Part shown: positions 1 to 6,534 of the stretch, one piece after another
How positions within the stretch are numbered: the stretch's first letter is position 1
How the letters are laid out: each line of letters opens with the position of its first letter
Source of the DNA: an uncultured Desulfotignum sp.
GTDB taxonomy: Bacteria; Desulfobacterota; Desulfobacteria; Desulfobacterales; Desulfobacteraceae
Length of the DNA stretch: 15,717 nt
NCBI GenBank assembly: GCA_937951975.1
Contig: CALGAJ010000381.1
Location: forward strand, 1 to 15,717
Direction: 5' to 3'
Made by a program: the position numbers and the translations under genes
The notes under the pieces: model-generated
What the model saw: the letters and a program-made list of their open reading frames with translations, nothing else
Database searches by the model: none
What the model was told of the DNA's origin: nothing

Positions 1-1161
1 GCCTACGGCACCGTCGACACCGCCATCGAGTGCCTCAAGGAGGGGGCTTACGACTACGTTTCCAAGCCCTTCAAGACCGACGAGGTGCTTCTGTGCCTTC
101 GCAAAGCGGAGGAACGTATTGGCCTGCAGAGGGAAAACCTGCTCCTCAAGCGCAAGCTCGGGGAGCGGGAGGAGGCGGGATTCATCGGTGACAGCGCGGC
201 GGCCAAAAAGGTCCGCGAACTTGTCGGGCAGGTGGCCGATGCCTCCTTCCCGGTGCTGGTGACCGGCGAGACCGGCACCGGCAAGGAAGTGACGGCGCGG
301 GCTCTGCATCGGGCGGGGCGCTGGCGGGACCGCCCCTTCGTCACCGTCAACTGCGGGGCCATTTCCTCCGGCCTCATCGAGAGTGAGCTTTTCGGCCACG
401 CCAAGGGCGCCTTCACCGGCGCTGATCGCGCCCGGGAAGGGCTTTTCGCCGCCGCCGACGGCGGCATCCTTTTCCTGGACGAAATCGGCGAGTTGCCCCT
501 CGACCTGCAGCCGAAACTGCTGCGTGTGCTTCAGGAAGGGGAGGTGCGGCCCGTCGGCGCGACGAAGCTCTCGAAAGTCCATGTCCGCGTGGTCGCCGCC
601 ACCGCCCGGGATCTGCGCGCCGAGACGCAACTGGGGCGGTTCCGGGAGGATCTCTTCTATCGCCTCAACGTCGTCGAAATCCACATCCCCCCCTTGCGGG
701 AGAGACCGGAGGACATCCCCCTGCTGGCCCGGCATTTCATGAAAAAATATGCCCTGTTGTATCACAAAAATATCACCCGGGTATCCGAATCCGCCCTGAA
801 ACACCTGGAGGCGTATCCGTTTCCCGGCAATGTCCGGGAACTGGAAAACATGATTGAACGGGGGGTTATTTTCTGCTGTACCCAAGCCCTTGAACCGGAA
901 GATATTTTTCCGGATCCCGGGGCATCCGCCGCCCCCCCTTTCAACGAAATGTCAGAAGATATCCTGGAAATGCCGTTCAGGGAAGCCAAAGATGCGGCAA
1001 TGGGCTTTTTTTATAAAAAATACATCAATCATGCACTCAGACACAGCAACGGCAATATCAGCCGGGCTGCTGAAAAGGCGGGAATCCAGCGCCAGTATCT
1101 TCACCGTCTCATCAAAGAGGCGGGACTGAATGCGGAAGGTTTCAAATTTTCCTCCGATTAG
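1..1161 (+). CDS. NtrC-type sigma-54-dependent response regulator, 5'-truncated by window edge
   Basis: The product activates sigma-54 RNA polymerase by ATP hydrolysis. Reading begins inside the receiver domain, whose last strand and Lys (DYVSKPF) are visible; the phospho-accepting Asp lies outside the window. Counting the first visible residue as 1, the AAA+ domain has Walker A GETGTGKE (89-96), the sigma-54 contact loop GAFTGA (136-141), Walker B ILFLDE (156-161) and the conserved PPLRER. A Fis-type helix-turn-helix lies at about 325-375 (NISRAAEKAGIQRQYLHRLIK). The ATG at nt 85 is internal to the protein and is not the real start. Oddity: the first ~700 nt are very GC-rich with almost all codons ending in G or C, whereas the rest resembles the remainder of the window; the switch falls in the conserved motif after the Walker domains. 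Its stop overlaps the convergent CBS gene by 4 nt. The family call is firm; its targets are unknown. Confidence 0.95.
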   Translation, partial: AYGTVDTAIECLKEGAYDYVSKPFKTDEVLLCLRKAEERIGLQRENLLLKRKLGEREEAGFIGDSAAAKKVRELVGQVADASFPVLVTGETGTGKEVTARALHRAGRWRDRPFVTVNCGAISSGLIESELFGHAKGAFTGADRAREGLFAAADGGILFLDEIGELPLDLQPKLLRVLQEGEVRPVGATKLSKVHVRVVAATARDLRAETQLGRFREDLFYRLNVVEIHIPPLRERPEDIPLLARHFMKKYALLYHKNITRVSESALKHLEAYPFPGNVRELENMIERGVIFCCTQALEPEDIFPDPGASAAPPFNEMSEDILEMPFREAKDAAMGFFYKKYINHALRHSNGNISRAAEKAGIQRQYLHRLIKEAGLNAEGFKFSSD

Positions 1162-1373
1162 ACATATTTTTTCAGTCCCAGTTTTTCCAGGGCATCTTCC
1201 AGACGAACAATGCCCACCGGAGATCCATTTTTGACCACGGCAATTCGATTGATCCCGTAAAGCAGCATCAACTGCACGGCATGGGTCAGCCTGTCTTCGG
1301 GCGAGACGGTATGGTCCATGCTTATATTATTCGCACATGGGATTAATACGGCTTTCACCTTCCGATATTCCAT
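1158..1373 (-). CDS. Small single-CBS-domain protein (71 aa)
   Basis: This is a 71-residue protein consisting of little more than one CBS motif. Residues ~20-66 show the usual pattern: SPEDRLTHAVQLMLLYGINRIAVV, then NGSPVGIVRLEDALEKL. CBS motifs normally occur in pairs that bind adenine nucleotides in the cleft, so a lone motif would need to dimerise or to pair with another CBS protein. The ATG at 1373 is preceded by GGAG at a spacing of about 8 nt. The first ~18 residues fit the CBS fold less well. The gene converges on the NtrC gene and overlaps its stop. It may be a stand-alone regulatory subunit or the surviving end of a longer tandem-CBS gene. The fold is well supported, but the ligand and partner are unknown. 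Confidence 0.75.
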   Translation of the reverse strand: MEYRKVKAVLIPCANNISMDHTVSPEDRLTHAVQLMLLYGINRIAVVKNGSPVGIVRLEDALEKLGLKKYV

Positions 1374-1535
1374 GGCTGATCTCCACTTTTTTTTCAGCCC
1401 AATACACTTGGGATATGAACCAATGCAACATCATTTGTCTGTTGACCGACGCACCTGAAAACGATTGCCAATGATCAGATCAGATGCGTCGATCCATGTC
1501 ACACCGCCCATGAAAGCAAAAAGCGCTGGACCTGT
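1374..1535. other. Short intergenic region between CBS gene and exchanger gene
   Basis: These 162 nt lie upstream of the leftward CBS gene and downstream of the leftward exchanger gene. A small inverted repeat CCCAA-tacac-TTGGG is at 1398-1412. No convincing promoter and no strong terminator were found here. Confidence 0.4.
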
Positions 1536-2555
1536 CTAAACGGTATATACCAGATACCCCAGATAGCCTGCATAGCAGCACAACAGAAGAAAACCGCCGC
1601 TCCGGCGAATCGTATAATCTCTTCGCATCAGCAACCAGGGAAGCAAACTTACAAACAGCATCACCAGGTAATCATATATCAGGCCGCTTTCAAAAAAACC
1701 GCCGGGGATCGGGATAGGGCGGACAATTGCCGCAGCCCCGATCACGCTCAGAATATTGAACACATTGCTGCCGATCAGGTTGCCGATACTGATGTCCATT
1801 TCCTTCCGGAGGGCCGCGACCACAGAGGTGGCAAGCTCCGGCAGGGATGTGCCCAACGCCACGATAGTGAGCCCGATAAATTTTTCGCTCACTCCGAATG
1901 TTTTCATGATCACCACGGCAGCATCAATAAGGACCTGGGCACCGATCACCACACCGGCAATGCCGATGATGATCAGGGCAATCTGTTTTGGCCGCGACTC
2001 AATGATTCCGATCTCCTCGAGTTCTTCTTCAGCCTCAATGACCAGTTCCCGGGCATGCGCGACTTCTGCGTTTTTTATGACGGATGCCTCCCTGGCCAGT
2101 CTAGTTTCCCGTATAGAAATATAATAGTTAAAGATCGTATAAACAATCACACCTGCAAAAAGGGTGATCCCTTCAAACCGGGAAATGTGCGAATTCATGG
2201 ACAGTATGAGCAGATAGATGGAAATGCCGAGCATCAAGGGAATATCACGCCGGATTACGGACTTGTCCGCCGTAATCGGTATCAAGAATGCGGAGATTCC
2301 CAGGACCAGGGCAATGTTGCAGATGTTGCTGCCCACCACATTGCCCACGGCGATCATGCTTTTCCCAGCCAGCGACGAGACCACGCTGACCACCAGTTCG
2401 GGTGCTGATGTACCAAAGGCCACCACAGTCAATCCGATCACCACCGGGGTCACCCCCAAACTCCGGGCCAGATTGGCAGCCCCTTTCACCAGCCATTCCG
2501 CACCGTAATAGAGCAGCGCAAACCCAACAATCAACAGCACAATTTGTAACCACAT
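1536..2555 (-). CDS. Calcium/sodium antiporter, YrbG/CaCA family
   Basis: This is an inner-membrane cation exchanger of the CaCA superfamily, expected to extrude Ca2+ in exchange for Na+. Length (339 aa) is close to E. coli YrbG. It has the two inverted alpha repeats that form the ion site: GTSAPE (48-53) with GNVVGSN (71-77), and GTSLPE (235-240) with GNLIGSN (258-264), each holding the expected acidic and Asn residues. About ten hydrophobic segments are visible. A central hydrophilic loop (about 148-190) carries an acidic run EAEEELEE (174-181) and joins the two halves. The ATG at 2555 has an AGGAGG ribosome site 6 nt upstream. A perfect sigma-54 promoter sequence lies ~66 nt upstream of the start, so expression is probably controlled by an enhancer-binding protein. 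The NtrC-type gene at the left end is a candidate activator, by proximity only. Exact ion specificity cannot be read from sequence. Confidence 0.93.
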   Translation of the reverse strand: MWLQIVLLIVGFALLYYGAEWLVKGAANLARSLGVTPVVIGLTVVAFGTSAPELVVSVVSSLAGKSMIAVGNVVGSNICNIALVLGISAFLIPITADKSVIRRDIPLMLGISIYLLILSMNSHISRFEGITLFAGVIVYTIFNYYISIRETRLAREASVIKNAEVAHARELVIEAEEELEEIGIIESRPKQIALIIIGIAGVVIGAQVLIDAAVVIMKTFGVSEKFIGLTIVALGTSLPELATSVVAALRKEMDISIGNLIGSNVFNILSVIGAAAIVRPIPIPGGFFESGLIYDYLVMLFVSLLPWLLMRRDYTIRRSGGFLLLCCYAGYLGYLVYTV

Positions 2556-2620
2556 GTCCGCCTCCTTTCTGGTTTTATATCTGAATCAATTCACTGTAGT
2601 CACTGTCTGGTGCAGATAAG

Positions 2621-2636
2621 AGCAAAACATGTGCCA
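2621..2636 (-). promoter_or_regulatory. Sigma-54 (-24/-12) promoter for the antiporter
   Basis: On the minus strand the sequence is TGGCAC-ATGTT-TTGCT, which matches the sigma-54 consensus TGGCAC-N5-TTGCW at every fixed base, with the required GG-N10-GC spacing. Transcription would start near 2610, giving a leader of about 55 nt to the antiporter ATG at 2555. Confidence 0.8.
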
Positions 2637-2762
2637 TTTTTCGAAAAAAACTAGGCTCTCGCATGAATTTTATAAAAAAACCAGCCATAATAACAATGAG
2701 TTATAATTGAACACCCACAGTTTTGGCACGGGTAAAAACCGGCTTCAAGCCCTTTTCGAAAA
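2637..2762. repeat. Pair of TTTTCGAAAA palindromes, possible operators
   Basis: A perfect 12-nt palindrome TTTTTCGAAAAA (2637-2648) abuts the -24 box of the leftward sigma-54 promoter. Its 10-nt core TTTTCGAAAA recurs at 2753-2762. Spacing and position suit binding of a dimeric regulator. The sequence is AT-rich and the copies could be fortuitous. Confidence 0.3.
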
Positions 2763-2945
2763 ATAAATGTCTCCCAGAAGTTTCAATTTTTTATTTTATG
2801 TCAACAGGGCGTGGACTTTCAAAAGATCTGCCGGGGATTCACTGATCAAACATATGAAAAAAACAACGGGTTCAATAATTCTTATCTATATGATTTCAAT
2901 AGGTTAAGATATCATCTTTCCTGTTTTTTTTGTTCCATCATCCGG

Positions 2946-2961
2946 TGGCATAAATTTTGAT
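2946..2961 (+). promoter_or_regulatory. Possible sigma-54 promoter for the TauE/SafE operon (weak)
   Basis: TGGCAT-AAATT-TTGAT matches the sigma-54 consensus with correct spacing but has T for C at the last base of the -24 box and GA instead of GC at -12. It lies ~77 nt upstream of the exporter ATG. The -12 mismatch is serious, so this is tentative. Confidence 0.3.
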
Positions 2962-3025
2962 ATTCCTCTGTTTTACAGAAGAACCCCTTGACGGGTGTGT
3001 GGACGACACCAAAAACAAAAAATAC

Positions 3026-3032
3026 AAGGAGG
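3026..3032 (+). promoter_or_regulatory. Ribosome binding site fixing the exporter start
   Basis: AAGGAGG lies 5 nt before the ATG at 3038. It decides for this start over the in-frame ATG at 2957, which has no comparable ribosome site and would add a charged, non-conserved stretch. Confidence 0.8.
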
Positions 3033-3037
3033 CCACA

Positions 3038-4099
3038 ATGAGTACAAACGAAAAAGTAAAAAGAACCGGATTTGAAATCCAGGAGGAGCTCGAAGCCACC
3101 AAAACCACCATTTTGGAGCGGCTGATACCTGAAAAACGTCAGATTGTCGGATTTCTTACAGGAATCATCCCCTTGTTCGTCATTTTTCTGGTCGGGTGCT
3201 GGCTGGCCGGCAATCCATTTGACGCCACCTGGCGAACGACAGAGTCCGCCTATAACATCAATCACGGACTGGTGGGCACCAATCAGTGGCACATTGTCTG
3301 GTATGTCGTGTTGGTGGGCCTGTTTTTTGAATTCATGGACGCGTCCGCCGGTATGGGATTCGGTACGGTGATGAGTCCGGTGCTCATGTCCCTGGGGTTT
3401 ACCCCTTTGCAGGTGGTGCCGGTCATCATGATCCAGCAGGCTTCCGCCGGTCTGATCGGGGCTTTTTTGCATCGGGAATTTGAAAACGTGGAATGGAAAT
3501 GGAATCCCATGTCGGAAACCATTAAATTATGGTTGCTGATTTCTATTCTGGGAGTTTTGGCCGTGATTATATCCATTACATCAGTATATGCGATTTTCGC
3601 TGTGGCAAAAATCTGGATCAAGTTGTATGTGACCCTGCTGTTGCTGGGCATGGGGATTGTTGCCATGTATCAGGCATATACGTCCGGAAGAGAAAAAAGG
3701 CCCTACCGGTTCAAACGCATGGCCGGGTTTGCCTTTCTGGCAGGGTTTAACAAGGGGATCGGCGGCGGCGGTTATGGACCGGTCATCACCATCGGTGGAC
3801 TGATTGCCGGAGTTCCCGTGAAATCCCAGCTGGCAGTGACTGCCATCTGTGAAGGAACGGTCAGTACTGTGGCTGCCATTGTCTGGTTCGCCATGCTGGG
3901 ATCCGGCATGAAAATTGACTTTCTGCTGCTGCCCACCATGATGATCACAGCCATCGGCGGCGGTATTCTGGCCCCCTATGCCACCCGGGTATTTCCTCAG
4001 AAATTCTGGACTTGGACCGTACCGGTATATTGTCTGGTGATCGTGGCCATCCTGTTTTATAAATTGGGGCCCAGCCTGATGAAAGCCTTTGGCATGTAA
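3038..4099 (+). CDS. TauE/SafE-family anion exporter (353 aa)
   Basis: This is an integral membrane transporter of the TSUP (TauE/SafE) family. Members export sulfite, sulfoacetate and related organic or sulfur anions across the inner membrane. It contains the two family repeats: DASAGMGFGTVMSP (101-114) followed by a helix ending in GLIGAFLHR, and GFNKGIGGGGYGPVI (236-250) followed by the helix with CEGTVSTVAAIVW. About eight to nine hydrophobic helices are visible. The first 35 residues are charged and cytoplasmic, longer than in many family members, and a hydrophilic loop lies at ~145-162. The start is set by AAGGAGG 5 nt upstream. It is the first gene of the rightward operon, with a 162-nt gap holding a large hairpin before the next gene. 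In a sulfate reducer, sulfite or a sulfonate is a plausible substrate, but the sequence does not settle it. Confidence 0.92.
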   Translation: MSTNEKVKRTGFEIQEELEATKTTILERLIPEKRQIVGFLTGIIPLFVIFLVGCWLAGNPFDATWRTTESAYNINHGLVGTNQWHIVWYVVLVGLFFEFMDASAGMGFGTVMSPVLMSLGFTPLQVVPVIMIQQASAGLIGAFLHREFENVEWKWNPMSETIKLWLLISILGVLAVIISITSVYAIFAVAKIWIKLYVTLLLLGMGIVAMYQAYTSGREKRPYRFKRMAGFAFLAGFNKGIGGGGYGPVITIGGLIAGVPVKSQLAVTAICEGTVSTVAAIVWFAMLGSGMKIDFLLLPTMMITAIGGGILAPYATRVFPQKFWTWTVPVYCLVIVAILFYKLGPSLMKAFGM

Positions 4100-4132
4100 A
4101 ATGCTTAATGAATTGTCATAAATGATGAACCT

Positions 4133-4187
4133 GTTGAAACGTGTCATACCGGAAAAAAGAACGCATTGCCGGTATGACCGTTTCAAC
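4133..4187 (+). repeat. Large intercistronic stem-loop between exporter and small membrane-protein genes
   Basis: Arms GTTGAAACG-tg-TCATACCGG (4133-4152) and CCGGTATGA-c-CGTTTCAAC (4169-4187) pair almost perfectly over 18 bp around a 16-nt loop. No T-run follows, so it is unlikely to be an intrinsic terminator. It more likely stabilises or processes the mRNA, or is a binding site. Confidence 0.7.
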
Positions 4188-4261
4188 ACACAGCATCCCG
4201 GACCGGTTATTGACTTTACAAGATTTGAATCCCTTGGGAAAACAAAACAGGAGGAAAAAAC

Positions 4262-4654
4262 ATGGCACCCTGTATAGAAAGAAATGAAAATGTTATAATG
4301 AAGCGGCAGTTGAAGCGGTCTGTATTGACCATGCTGTCATTTGCCGGATCCATTGGTTTATATTATCTGGGCTTTTTCGGCACCACTGACGGCCCTCTCA
4401 ATCCTGAAAAACTGGGAGCGTTGATGGCGAATAACCACGTTACACCAACGCACCTGTTAGTCGGCCTTATCGTGTTGTTTATGATTTCCATCAGCTGGAA
4501 CTGGGTCTATAATCTGATCAATAAAATCAGAACATATTTTGACCGCTGCAGTCAGGACATACCGTATCAGCCTGTCCGCAAAGGGCGCTGGGCACACACC
4601 TTGTGGGCCGCGGTTCTCATTGTTCTGGTCGGTGTGGCCGGATACATGATTTGA
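4262..4654 (+). CDS. Small three-helix membrane protein, unknown function
   Basis: This is a 130-aa protein with no recognised domain. Three hydrophobic segments are visible: ~21-39 (starting VLTMLSFAGSIGLYYLGFF), ~64-86 (HLLVGLIVLFMISISWNWVY) and ~112-129 (LWAAVLIVLVGVAGYM). A basic, Cys-containing loop (~87-110, NKIRTYFDRCSQDIPYQPVRKGR) lies between the second and third. AGGAGG at 4249-4254 is 7 nt before the ATG at 4262 and supports this start. The in-frame ATG at 4298 would give a 118-aa protein lacking the hydrophilic leader. It sits between an exporter and a receiver-CBS gene, 19 nt before the latter. It could be an accessory subunit of the exporter or a membrane anchor or sensor for the signalling proteins. 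Membrane topology is well supported; function is not known. Confidence 0.8.
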   Translation: MAPCIERNENVIMKRQLKRSVLTMLSFAGSIGLYYLGFFGTTDGPLNPEKLGALMANNHVTPTHLLVGLIVLFMISISWNWVYNLINKIRTYFDRCSQDIPYQPVRKGRWAHTLWAAVLIVLVGVAGYMI

Positions 4655-4673
4655 CAAAGACAAAGGTGCTGCT

Positions 4674-5543
4674 GTGACAGAAAAAATACAGATACTGATC
4701 GTGGATGACGAGATCCGGTTTGCCAGAAATGTCTCCCGGCTGCTGGCCACCCGCGGGTTTGATGTTTCTGTGGCACACAATGGACTGGATGCGCTTGAAG
4801 TGATGAATAAAACCCGGCCGGATGTAGTGGTGCTGGACATACGTATGCCGGAAATGGACGGCATCGAGACCCTGCTGGCGATGAAACATCTGGACCCGGA
4901 AGTGTCGGTGATCATTCTCACGGGTCATGCTGATATGGAAACCGGTATCATGGCCATCCGTGAAGGCGCTTTTGATTATCTGTTCAAACCATGCGATATT
5001 GACCTGCTGATGGAAAAAATTCTTCAGGCAGCCGCAGCAAAACAAATCCAGCGCCGCCCGGTGCTGTGGCCCAGGCGTATGGTCAAGGAGATCACCCATG
5101 CAGCGTTCATTCCGCTGGACATCACCGATGACTTGACAAAAGCCCTGAAAATATTCAATGCCATGGGAACGGTCGGACTGCGGGAAACCCTGCATGTAAC
5201 AGACAGTCAGTCCAGACTCCGGGGAACAATCACAAAAAACCTGCTGATCCATGAAGCCCAGAAAAAAAATCCGGGACAATCTGTTTCCTGGGAAATGCTG
5301 ACCAGACATCCCCAGTGGCTGCCATCAAAAAAAATCGGGGACATGATGACAACGGCAACCGGTATTTATGCGTTACCGGATGAACCCCTTGCGCAGGTGG
5401 CCCAAAAAATGATCGATCATCACCTCCGGTGCCTGCCGGTAATGGATGACAATCAATTTATGGGAATCATTCAGCTCAAAGACATTCTTTATCACATGTC
5501 AACCAACCGTGAAAACAAAGGACAGGACTATGGAGAGGCATAA
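4674..5543 (+). CDS. Response regulator: CheY-like receiver fused to two CBS motifs
   Basis: The product is a cytoplasmic two-component output protein with no DNA-binding domain. Residues 1-120 form a receiver with all key residues: acidic pair D11/D12, phospho-accepting D55 (VVVLDIRMPEMDG), T83 (ILTGHA) and K105 (FKPCD). Residues ~139-198 form a weak first CBS motif and ~222-276 a clear second one (IGDMMTTATGIYALPDEP, then MIDHHLRCLPVMDDNQFMGI, then LKDILYHM). CBS pairs usually sense adenine nucleotides, so the protein may combine phosphorylation with energy sensing. The start is GTG at 4674 with AAAGG upstream; it begins 19 nt after the previous gene, and its end overlaps the next start by 14 nt. 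The receiver resembles the one at 14729, down to the KPC motif. By context it may regulate the acetyltransferase/deacetylase, much as the CBS protein AcuB accompanies AcuA and AcuC. Confidence 0.92.
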   Translation: MTEKIQILIVDDEIRFARNVSRLLATRGFDVSVAHNGLDALEVMNKTRPDVVVLDIRMPEMDGIETLLAMKHLDPEVSVIILTGHADMETGIMAIREGAFDYLFKPCDIDLLMEKILQAAAAKQIQRRPVLWPRRMVKEITHAAFIPLDITDDLTKALKIFNAMGTVGLRETLHVTDSQSRLRGTITKNLLIHEAQKKNPGQSVSWEMLTRHPQWLPSKKIGDMMTTATGIYALPDEPLAQVAQKMIDHHLRCLPVMDDNQFMGIIQLKDILYHMSTNRENKGQDYGEA

Positions 5544-6534
5544 ACACCCCGCCGGTCCGGCCCAAAATGCCTATCCGTTTAAACGGCCGGCATGGATTCC
5601 AGCTGTGTTCATTTCTCTGGTGCCTGCTGCTGGTGTGTTTGCCGGACTGGCCCTGTGGATTGTTTACCAGACGGTATCACCGGTTTTGGGTTTGATACTG
5701 CTGGCAGCCGGAATTTCGGCCGGCGTGGCCCCACTGGCCTATCATTTCAGAAAAATGTCCGTGCATCTGGTGAAGAAAATGCATCACATCCAGCTGCTGG
5801 ACCAGCAATTACTCAAAATGAGCCGGATGGCTGCAGCCACCCGGCTGACAAGGGATTTCCTGGCCCCGCTCAAAGACAGCCTGATCAATATGGAAAGTTC
5901 CGCAACCCTGGCCCAGGAACTGATCCGTCAGAAAACACCGTTGGATGCCACCCGGAGTCTGGAGGATATCAAAACTGGGGCTGTAAAATCCTGTGCAGCC
6001 ATCGACAAGCTGCTGACCATCACAAAAACCCCGGGAAATCAATGGATCATACAAAATATTCAGATCAATGATATGATTGCGGACATTTTGGAAATTCTTA
6101 CCCCTCAGTTTCAAGAAAAACAAGTCCATATCATTCTGGACTGTGAAAAAAATCTGCCTATAATCCGCAGTAATTTTTCCCGGGTATACCAGATTTTCCA
6201 GAACCTGTTTCTCACTGCAGTGTCCGACATCATCCAGAAAGAGCAACTGATCGTCAGCACCCGACCCGGATCAGACAGCATTCAGATGGCACTGACCTAC
6301 TACAGTCGCCATTTTGACAAACATCTGCTGGTCCAGCTGACAGATCCGGCCTTCGCTCTCCAGGCCCAGGAACCGGGTCCATGGCTGGCACTTGGCATCT
6401 ATCATGCAGACCGGGTAAACGGGTGGGTCCGGGCGGATGAGATCGATGCCAAACTTCAATTGACGGTCCATCTGCCCTATCGGATCGACCGGTCATCCCC
6501 GCCGACCCCCCAGACATTTTTAAAGGGTTTATGA
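5530..6534 (+). CDS. Membrane-bound degenerate histidine kinase (pseudokinase)
   Basis: This 334-aa protein has two hydrophobic helices (~22-46 and ~50-72), a coiled DHp-like region (~90-165) and a C-terminal region with the outline of a kinase ATPase domain. Aligned by eye to the intact kinase at 12914, SRMAAATRLTRDFLAPLKDS corresponds to SKLASIGELSAGVAHEINNP, so the phospho-accepting His is replaced by A112 and the next Glu by Pro. In the N-box, FQNLFLTAVSDI matches FLNLITNAVDAH but the Mg-binding Asn is T229. No DxGxG box exists, and the glycine-rich G2 box is reduced to GPWLALGI. It therefore should not autophosphorylate. The start is ATG 5530 with AAAGGA at 5517-5522; a longer in-frame start at 5446 lies deep inside the previous gene and is less likely. 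It overlaps both neighbours, suggesting a scaffold, phosphatase or allosteric partner of the receiver-CBS protein. Confidence 0.82.
   Translation: MERHKHPAGPAQNAYPFKRPAWIPAVFISLVPAAGVFAGLALWIVYQTVSPVLGLILLAAGISAGVAPLAYHFRKMSVHLVKKMHHIQLLDQQLLKMSRMAAATRLTRDFLAPLKDSLINMESSATLAQELIRQKTPLDATRSLEDIKTGAVKSCAAIDKLLTITKTPGNQWIIQNIQINDMIADILEILTPQFQEKQVHIILDCEKNLPIIRSNFSRVYQIFQNLFLTAVSDIIQKEQLIVSTRPGSDSIQMALTYYSRHFDKHLLVQLTDPAFALQAQEPGPWLALGIYHADRVNGWVRADEIDAKLQLTVHLPYRIDRSSPPTPQTFLKGL

Larger units (their letters stand above)
2556..3037. other. Divergent regulatory region between antiporter and TauE/SafE operon
   Basis: This 482-nt AT-rich spacer holds no convincing gene. It carries the perfect leftward sigma-54 promoter (2621-2636), a weaker rightward sigma-54-like element (2946-2961), two copies of a TTTTCGAAAA palindrome (within 2637-2648, and 2753-2762), and the short inverted repeat GGCTT-c-AAGCC at 2741-2751. 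This arrangement fits a shared control region for both divergent transcripts. Confidence 0.6.

Noticed and set aside
2722..2742. TGGCACGGGTAAAAACC as a sigma-54 promoter
   Set aside because: The -24 box is perfect but no GC occurs at the -12 position.
2957..3037. Longer N-terminus for the TauE/SafE exporter starting at ATG 2957
   Set aside because: The extra residues are not membrane-like or family-like, and AAGGAGG sits 5 nt before ATG 3038.
4617..5309. Minus-strand open frame of 230 codons
   Set aside because: It is antisense to the receiver-CBS gene, rich in His, Phe and Cys, with no recognisable domain or ribosome site.
5446..5529. Upstream start for the degenerate kinase
   Set aside because: It would overlap the receiver-CBS gene by about 100 nt; ATG 5530 has a ribosome site at normal distance and gives a conventional N-terminus before the first membrane helix.
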